The notes under the pieces: model-generated | What the model was told of the DNA's origin: nothing | Databases searched by the model: none | The model's input: only the letters and a program-made list of their open reading frames with translations | Made by a program: the position numbers and the translations under genes | Origin: Aquificaceae bacterium | Lineage (GTDB): Bacteria; Aquificota; Aquificia; Aquificales; Aquificaceae | Length of the DNA: 64,000 nt | Direction: 5' to 3' | Assembly (NCBI GenBank): GCA_037481935.1 | Contig: JBBFKQ010000006.1 | Coordinates: 55,916-119,915, forward strand | Shown: piece by piece, positions 58,764 through 64,000 of the stretch | Layout: the number at the start of each line of letters is the position of its first letter | Numbering within the stretch: position 1 is the stretch's first letter

Positions 58764-61130
58764 ATGCTCACAGATAGAATTGAAAAGGCCAGAAAGCTGA
58801 TAGGGGAGCTCTCAGAGGGAGATTACAGAAGGCTTGGCAGGACTTTAGGTGTGGGCATGTATCTCTTTAACCTCCTAAAAGACAGCCTTGAGCCCTCTTA
58901 CCTTGAGCTCTTAAAGGATTTTGACCGTCTGTCTCTTGAGAAGAAAAAAGCCATACTCAGAAGCCTTGAGGAAAGGCTAAAGCATCCACTCCCCAGTCTG
59001 GAAGTAGACTTTTCAAAGGTGGAAAAAAAGCCCATAAGTGCCTTTTTCAAACCTCTGGAGGAGCTAAAGAGCCTTGAGGAGAAGGAAAAGAGGACTCTCA
59101 AAGCCCTTGGCATAAAAGACCTATACTCAGCTCTGTGGTTTGCACCCCTGAGGTATGAGGACAGGAGGCTTCTACACACCATAAAAACCGCAAAGCCAGG
59201 ACAGAAGATAGCCCTGAAGTTGAAAGTCCTCTCCACCGGATATGACCCCAAGGAGAGATATCCAGCCTGGGTGCTCTGTGAGGATGGCACCGACAGAATC
59301 TATCTGAGATTCCGCTACAAGGACCAGAGACCTCTTTACTCCTTCAGAAGAGGTCAGGAGCTTGTGGTTTACGGGAGGCTCAAGGAGTTTGGTGGTGAAA
59401 AGTATATGGTGCACCCGGAGTTTCTCAAGGAGGAAGACTCTGGCAGAATTCTGCCCTTTTACTACATAAGGGTTGATGGGGAGCTAAGGAGCATATCCGC
59501 AAAGAAGAGGCACGAAAGAATCAGAAGCGTGCTTTCAAGGCTTTCTGAGGCTGCAAAGTTCATGCCTGAGTATCTTCCGCAGAAGATACTTGAGGAGAGA
59601 AGGCTTCCACGCATAGGGGAGAGCCTGTATCTTCTCCATAAGCCTGTAGGCTTTTCTGAGGAGGAGCTAAACAGCTTTTCCACTCCTTTCCAGAAAAGGC
59701 TTATCTACGAAGAGCTTTTTCTTTTCCAGCTTGCCCTATACATTATAAGGTCTCAGGTTAAAGCCCTGCCGGCTATAGCCCTGAAAAATCCAGAAAAGAG
59801 CATAGAGGAGTTTTTGAGGTCTCTTCCCTTCAGACCCACCCAGGCACAGAGGAGAGTCATAGGGGAGATGCTTCAGGATATAAAAAGCTCAAAACCCATG
59901 AACAGGCTTCTGCAGGGCGATGTGGGCAGTGGAAAGACGCTGGTTGCCATGGCTCTTGCCTATACCTTTGCAAAGGAGGGCTATCAGAGTGCCATAATGG
60001 TGCCCACTGAAATACTGGCAGGTCAACACTACGAAAACTTTAAAAGGTTCCTTGAACCACTGGGTGTTCAGGTGGGTCTTCTCACTGGCTCTGTAAGGGC
60101 TTCTGTTAGAAGGAGCCTTCTCCATCATGTAAGCAGGGGAAACATAAGCGTGCTAATAGGCACCCATGCCCTCATTCAGGAAGGTGTGGAGTTTCACAGG
60201 CTTGCCCTTGTTGTTGTGGACGAACAGCACCGCTTTGGCGTCATGCAGAGAAGGCTTCTTCTTGAGAAGGGAAAGGGCTTTTACCCACACTGCCTGGTGA
60301 TGAGTGCAACGCCCATACCAAGAACTCTCGCCCTTTCTCTTTATGGAGACCTTGACCTTTCTGTTATAGACCAGATGCCTTCCGGTAGAAGGCCTGTGAT
60401 AACAAAACTACTTTTTGATTCAGAGTTTAATAAAGTCCTTCAGGCAGTCAGGGATGAGCTTTCAAAGGGCAACAAAGTGTATGTTATATACCCTCTTATA
60501 GAGGAGTCGGAGAGCCTTGAGCTCAAGTCTGCAGTCAAAGAATATGAGAGATGGAAAGGGCTTCTGCCCGGCAGGGAGGTGCTCCTGCTTCATGGCAGGC
60601 TCAGGGATGAGGAGAAGAAAGAGGTGATGGAAAGGTTCAGGAGTGGGGGTGATGTGCTTGTTTCCACCACAGTGGTGGAGGTTGGCGTGGATGTGCCAGA
60701 GGCAACCCTTATGGTTGTTGAGTCTGCTCAACGCTTTGGGCTGTCCCAGCTACACCAGCTCAGAGGAAGAGTGGGAAGGTCGGACAGGCAGGCCTTCTGT
60801 TATCTCCTTGTGCCCGATGAGCTAAAAACAGACAGGGAGGCCATGAGGAGGTTGAGAGTTCTTGTGAGGTCCAACGATGGCTTTGAGATCGCTGAAGAAG
60901 ACCTCAGGCTCCGTGGACCCGGTGAACTTCTTGGCGTATCCCAGTCTGGATACTTCGGCTTTATGGTGGCAAATCTGGCGAGGGCTCAGGACAGAGCCAT
61001 ACTTGAGCTTGCCAGGGAGGATGCAAGAAGGCTACTGGAAGGGGACCCACGCCTTGAAAGGCATACAGACCTCAAAAGGGTTCTGCTCCACCGCTACGGA
61101 GACAGAATGGACCTTTTCTACGTTGCCTGA
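58764..61130 (+). CDS. recG: ATP-dependent DNA helicase RecG
   Basis: The 788-residue branch-migration helicase has an N-terminal wedge with OB fold (LWFAPLRYEDRR, KLKVLSTGYD). The helicase core has RPTQAQRRVIGEM, Walker A GDVGSGKTLVAMAL, MVPTEILAGQHYE, VVDEQHRFGV, MSATPIPRTLALSLYGDL, and the second lobe VEVGVDVPEATLMVVE with LHQLRGRVGR. It has an N-terminal extension of about 100 residues typical of thermophilic RecG. It remodels stalled forks. The end overlaps the next gene by 13 bases, tail to tail. Confidence 0.95.
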   Translation: MLTDRIEKARKLIGELSEGDYRRLGRTLGVGMYLFNLLKDSLEPSYLELLKDFDRLSLEKKKAILRSLEERLKHPLPSLEVDFSKVEKKPISAFFKPLEELKSLEEKEKRTLKALGIKDLYSALWFAPLRYEDRRLLHTIKTAKPGQKIALKLKVLSTGYDPKERYPAWVLCEDGTDRIYLRFRYKDQRPLYSFRRGQELVVYGRLKEFGGEKYMVHPEFLKEEDSGRILPFYYIRVDGELRSISAKKRHERIRSVLSRLSEAAKFMPEYLPQKILEERRLPRIGESLYLLHKPVGFSEEELNSFSTPFQKRLIYEELFLFQLALYIIRSQVKALPAIALKNPEKSIEEFLRSLPFRPTQAQRRVIGEMLQDIKSSKPMNRLLQGDVGSGKTLVAMALAYTFAKEGYQSAIMVPTEILAGQHYENFKRFLEPLGVQVGLLTGSVRASVRRSLLHHVSRGNISVLIGTHALIQEGVEFHRLALVVVDEQHRFGVMQRRLLLEKGKGFYPHCLVMSATPIPRTLALSLYGDLDLSVIDQMPSGRRPVITKLLFDSEFNKVLQAVRDELSKGNKVYVIYPLIEESESLELKSAVKEYERWKGLLPGREVLLLHGRLRDEEKKEVMERFRSGGDVLVSTTVVEVGVDVPEATLMVVESAQRFGLSQLHQLRGRVGRSDRQAFCYLLVPDELKTDREAMRRLRVLVRSNDGFEIAEEDLRLRGPGELLGVSQSGYFGFMVANLARAQDRAILELAREDARRLLEGDPRLERHTDLKRVLLHRYGDRMDLFYVA

Positions 61131-61909
61131 AAGGCAGGCGTGCAGAGAAGAAACCTGAGCCCAAAGTAGAGCCTCCATACGTGGAAGCTGTATGTGTAGG
61201 CATACAGGCTGTAGCTTCCCTTTTCTACGACTGACTCCCTTATGGACCTCTGGTCAAAGACCTTGTAAACCTCACCGTCCTTTAAGAGAAAGATAAGAAC
61301 CCTCCTTTCAAAAAAACTGACGCTGAGGACTGCTGGAGCCCTGAAGCCCTCACCGGGAAAGAAAAAGCCGCTGCTTGAGTAGGCATAAACCTGTGGGGGC
61401 ATTTTTCCTACAAAGGGTATGAGGTTCTTAGCCTCAAAGCTACCACACTGGCCTGAATAGTAGAGGTTTTTCCTCTTTCCCAGGGTAAAACTGTAGTTCG
61501 GTATGTCAAACTTCCAGAGAGATATAACGATTGGCATATCAGAGGCGAGGGGGCTGCATGGAATCTGTTCCATGACTGAGTATGGGTCTGAAGGCTCATG
61601 AAAGGAAAGCCTTTTCGGTATGTATTCAAAGGAAAAGTAGGCAAGCCATTTCCAGAGCCCCATGTCCCTGTAGCCTCTTGCCTTATCTTCAAGATAGCAG
61701 GCGTGTAGTCCTCTCTTGCTCAGTTCCTCCTCAAGCTTAACCGGGTTACCTAAGGGGCTGTTGTATACGCTCCGTGGGTTGACTGCACAAGCACACTGCT
61801 TCTGGAAGGGGATGGGAGCAGGAGAGGTTATAGAGTAGTTTACATGCTCCACATAGGTGGCAGGCAGGCAGTGGTAGAGAAAAAAGCCAGCTACATAAAG
61901 GCTAAGCAA
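61118..61909 (-). CDS. Hypothetical secreted or anchored protein downstream of GT39
   Basis: The 263-residue protein has a TTG start four bases after the upstream stop. An N-terminal hydrophobic segment (LSLYVAGFFLYHCLPATYV) is likely a membrane anchor or signal. The body contains several Cys residues (QKQCACAV, HACYLED, IPCSP, SGQCGSF, FLLCTP), and a second hydrophobic stretch is near the C-terminus (VWRLYFGLRFLLC). No family is recognised. Its place behind the GT39 gene suggests a periplasmic helper for that transferase. Confidence 0.6.
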   Translation of the reverse strand: MLSLYVAGFFLYHCLPATYVEHVNYSITSPAPIPFQKQCACAVNPRSVYNSPLGNPVKLEEELSKRGLHACYLEDKARGYRDMGLWKWLAYFSFEYIPKRLSFHEPSDPYSVMEQIPCSPLASDMPIVISLWKFDIPNYSFTLGKRKNLYYSGQCGSFEAKNLIPFVGKMPPQVYAYSSSGFFFPGEGFRAPAVLSVSFFERRVLIFLLKDGEVYKVFDQRSIRESVVEKGSYSLYAYTYSFHVWRLYFGLRFLLCTPAFQAT

Positions 61910-61913
61910 TAAT

Positions 61914-63332
61914 CTAATAACTCCCGGGCATCTCTTCCTCCACCTTGTTCAGATTTTTGAGCCTGTATATGTAAAACCTCCTTATCTCCCTGCCTCTCCA
62001 GAATATGGGAAGTTCCCTTTCCTCAATTATACCCTCACTTGCCCTGAGCACCCTTTCATCTATGGGTCTGTAGTCCACAAATATGGCATCCCCCTCGTAG
62101 TCTTTCTCCCACAGGTCATACTGGTTCATCCTCCTTCCCAGGTTTATGCAGTAGGTTCTGGGATTTCCCTCCACATAGAAGGCAAGCTCTGCGCTTATCT
62201 GATAGTGTGGGCTAACTATTTTTTCACCCTTTTCTCTCATTTCAGAGACAGTCCTACCAAGCTCAGACCATCCAATGCCAATCTTTGTAGGGTCCCTCTG
62301 CGGTGGAAGGATACCCCCAAGCCCTATCCGGTCAAGCAGTGGAGTAAAGTGTAGAAAGATAAAAAGCAAAAGGCTGAGAAGGTATGCGGGGACAAGTAAC
62401 ATGCTCCTTGAAAGAAAGGTGCTAACCAGCACAAGGGCAGAAAAGTAGGCAAAGCCAGACCAGTTTGCCTCAACCTTCTTGAAAAGGGAAAGCCCAGCAA
62501 AGAAGAGAAAGGGAAGAAGAGAAAAGAGGACAAAAAAGGCTTTCTTTCTGTCCCCCAAACCCTTCAGCCAGATATAGGGCAGAAGAAGGAAGGGTATTAC
62601 AGATAGAAGAACCAGCTGACCGCCCATAAACTCAAGAAAGGAGTCAATGTTAAAAAGCCCTGCAGACTTGCTGGCAAGTGTGGAAACATGTCTGAAGGAG
62701 ACAAAATCATGCTTGTAGTTCCAGTAAAGCACTGGGAGGCTCAGACCTATTGCAGGAAGTAAGCTGAAATAGGGTCTGTAATCTTTCAGAAGCTCTCTTC
62801 TAAACAGGAAACCGTAAACAAGGGCGCATGGTAGTAAGAAAACTGCCGGATACTTACTGAGAAAGGTAAGCCCTCCCAGAAAGCCGGCAAATAGCCAGAG
62901 CCATGTGGAGTTTCTTTCAAAGGCAAAAAAAAGCACCATCACCGTAAGAGACCAGAAGAAGATAAGGGGTGCATCCGTGGTCATCAGTATGGAATTAATG
63001 GCAAAGCCCACCGTGAGCTGGGGCAGAGTGGAGGCTATGATTGCAGACCTTTGGTCAAAAACCCTTCTTACAAATAGATAGGTCAGTATAGAAAGCAGAA
63101 AAGAAAGCACTATGGGCGTTATTCTAACTGCAAGCTCGGAGACTCCAAGAAGTTCCCTTGTAAGGAGATTCATGTATGCCACCATGGGCGGCTTTGAGTA
63201 GTAGCTCAGGTCTGGTCTTCTTGACCAGTCCCAGTATTGAGCCTCTTCAGGCGTCAGGTCAAGGGGATAGTAAAGCACATAAATAACTCTGAACAGCAGC
63301 ATAAAGAGGTTAAAGAGAATAACAAGGGTCAT
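61914..63332 (-). CDS. GT39/ArnT-like membrane glycosyltransferase
   Basis: The 472-residue protein has about 12 membrane helices. The first periplasmic loop LTPEEAQYWDWSRRPDLSYYSKPPMVAY is characteristic of the PMT/ArnT family (GT39/GT83), whose Asp/Glu residues in this loop are catalytic. ITPIVLSFLLSILTYLFV and other helices follow, ending in a soluble C-terminal part (GRTVSEMREKGEKIVSPHYQISAELAFYV). It transfers a sugar from a lipid carrier to lipid A, protein or glycan. It overlaps plsY by four bases. Confidence 0.88.
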   Translation of the reverse strand: MTLVILFNLFMLLFRVIYVLYYPLDLTPEEAQYWDWSRRPDLSYYSKPPMVAYMNLLTRELLGVSELAVRITPIVLSFLLSILTYLFVRRVFDQRSAIIASTLPQLTVGFAINSILMTTDAPLIFFWSLTVMVLFFAFERNSTWLWLFAGFLGGLTFLSKYPAVFLLPCALVYGFLFRRELLKDYRPYFSLLPAIGLSLPVLYWNYKHDFVSFRHVSTLASKSAGLFNIDSFLEFMGGQLVLLSVIPFLLLPYIWLKGLGDRKKAFFVLFSLLPFLFFAGLSLFKKVEANWSGFAYFSALVLVSTFLSRSMLLVPAYLLSLLLFIFLHFTPLLDRIGLGGILPPQRDPTKIGIGWSELGRTVSEMREKGEKIVSPHYQISAELAFYVEGNPRTYCINLGRRMNQYDLWEKDYEGDAIFVDYRPIDERVLRASEGIIEERELPIFWRGREIRRFYIYRLKNLNKVEEEMPGSY

Positions 63333-63913
63333 GCCTTAAAGCTGTGTTCTCTGCCCTCCATAAGCCTTATGAGGTTTTCCCTGTGTCTGTAAAGCACAAA
63401 GAAAAACATGAGGAGCGCCATCAGTAATATTCTGAGAGGATAACCAGAAAATAGCAGGAGAAACACCGCAAGGGCAGAGGCACTCAGTGATGCCAGGGAA
63501 ACTATGCCCTTCCATCTGAAAATAAGACCCCAGAAGGCTAAAGAAACGATAGCTATGAAGGGAGATATGGCTGTCAGTGTTCCGAAGGCTGTAGCCACCC
63601 CCTTACCGCCTCTGAAGTTATGGAAGACAGGATACATGTGTCCCAGAAGGCTGGCGAGCCCTACAAAAAAGGCAGTCCAGCTCTCGAGCCCGAAGTAAAG
63701 CCTTGCGAGAAACATGGGCAACAGCCCCTTTGAAAAATCAAGAAGGAACACCAGGAGGGCATATTTCTTACCGAGAGCTCTTCCCACATTTGTGGCACCC
63801 ACGTTCCCACTGCCCACAGACCTTATGTCAATGCCCTTTGCCTTTGCTATGTGTTCACCAAAAAGCACTGAACCGTAAAGGTAGGCAAAGAGCACAAGAA
63901 GAACGCTGTCCAT
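63329..63913 (-). CDS. plsY: Acyl-phosphate:glycerol-3-phosphate acyltransferase
   Basis: The 194-residue membrane enzyme transfers an acyl group from acyl-phosphate to glycerol-3-phosphate, the first step of phospholipid synthesis. Motif 1 is DIRSVGSGNVGATNVGRALGKK, motif 2 HMYPVFHNFRGGKGVATAFG and motif 3 YRHRENLIRLMEGREH. Five helices are seen. A TATAAT on the minus strand is 4 bases upstream of the ATG, closer than at other starts. Confidence 0.95.
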   Translation of the reverse strand: MDSVLLVLFAYLYGSVLFGEHIAKAKGIDIRSVGSGNVGATNVGRALGKKYALLVFLLDFSKGLLPMFLARLYFGLESWTAFFVGLASLLGHMYPVFHNFRGGKGVATAFGTLTAISPFIAIVSLAFWGLIFRWKGIVSLASLSASALAVFLLLFSGYPLRILLMALLMFFFVLYRHRENLIRLMEGREHSFKA

Positions 63914-63917
63914 GGGA

Positions 63918-63925
63918 ATTATAAT
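63918..63925 (-). promoter_or_regulatory. -10 palindrome of plsY
   Basis: ATTATAAT, the same octamer as at 3593 and 30858, holds a minus-strand TATAAT (63923-63918) four bases before the ATG at 63913. The plus copy faces a possible start at 63968 but is 42 bases away. Confidence 0.4.
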
Positions 63926-63967
63926 AACGCAAGTTGCAAGTTATAGCATCCCTGCACTCCAGAGCCT

Positions 63968-64000
63968 ATGGAGATTGTAAGAAATTACCGCCATGTAGAT
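63968..64000 (+). CDS. Possible start of a plus-strand gene cut by the window edge
   Basis: An ATG at 63968 opens a frame of 11 codons (MEIVRNYRHVD) that is still open at base 64000. The N-terminus is somewhat like those of AarF/UbiB-type proteins, but eleven residues are too few to decide. No Shine-Dalgarno site is seen. Confidence 0.3.
   Translation, partial: MEIVRNYRHVD

Noticed and set aside
1..64000. CRISPR arrays, insertion sequences, phage genes, rRNA, riboswitches
   Set aside because: No regularly spaced direct repeats beyond the three 11-base units at 40020, no transposase or integrase frame, and no leader long enough for a riboswitch was found.

Overview
The window reads as a dense chromosomal segment of a thermophilic, Gram-negative bacterium, most like an Aquificaceae relative (Hydrogenobacter/Thermocrinis type). 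The basis is the lipid A gene lpxB, abundant outer-membrane and secretion genes, Lys/Glu/Arg-rich compact proteins, very small gene spacing, respiratory genes of unusual type and my general recognition of the protein sequences. No 16S or marker alignment was possible, so the assignment is inference. No IS element, phage gene, CRISPR array or rRNA was seen. One tRNA gene (Arg, anticodon CCG) is present. The longest gene-free stretch is about 170 bases.

Layout. 1-3586 (minus): a methyltransferase, a PilP/GspC-like periplasmic protein, a Cys-containing lipoprotein and a large secreted ASH/choice-of-anchor-D-like protein that runs off the window. 3608-7197: an MDR dehydrogenase facing a CobW-family GTPase and a secreted YVTN-type beta-propeller whose promoter carries a palindrome. 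7371-8890: a hypothetical gene plus lpxB. 15728-8852 (minus): a type II secretion operon gspF-G-I-J-C-D-N followed by a small protein and rluD. 15751-25482: a visibly AT-rich island with a second pseudopilin, an ABC polysaccharide exporter (ATPase and permease), a WbaP-like initiating sugar transferase, a GT4 glycosyltransferase, a GNAT protein, a PIG-L deacetylase, then a GspL-like protein, a second GspF and a shortened methyltransferase. 25507-28979: hisD, a lipoprotein, lgt, sppA. 28969-30774: Memo-like and radical SAM genes of the AmmeMemoRadiSam type. 30776-36202: tRNA-Arg, murC, recJ, DUF2227-like, maf, a 39-residue lipoprotein, a thioredoxin-fold protein, yggS. 36179-40000 (minus): mscS and a two-gene cytochrome bd-like module with a fused c-type cytochrome domain. 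40108-47184: malQ, argS, UDP-glucose dehydrogenase, UDP-xylose synthase, two SPOR proteins. 47185-52317 (minus): radical SAM, mnmE, rho, holA, hisB. 52354-64000: dnaN, gcvPB, resB, a degenerate receiver, an EVE protein, a thioredoxin, tadA, dam, recG, a GT39 transferase, plsY.

Functional themes are envelope building (LPS, exported polysaccharide, UDP-xylose supply, lipoprotein processing), type II secretion with two sets of inner-membrane and pilin parts, and core housekeeping. A recurring regulatory feature stands out: TATAAT-like hexamers end 6-8 bases before many start codons, and also before the tRNA 5' end, predicting leaderless transcripts. Several divergent pairs share one small palindromic -10 region with only 17-22 bases between the two starts. 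Convergent genes overlap tail to tail so consistently that intrinsic terminators are nearly absent, while rho is encoded here.

The observations I rate most worth a second look are the shared palindromic leaderless promoters (including the tRNA), the AT-rich island flanked by secretion-system paralogues, the CydA-like/cytochrome c module with three 11-base direct repeats over its promoter, and the beta-propeller/CobW operon with its operator-like palindrome.
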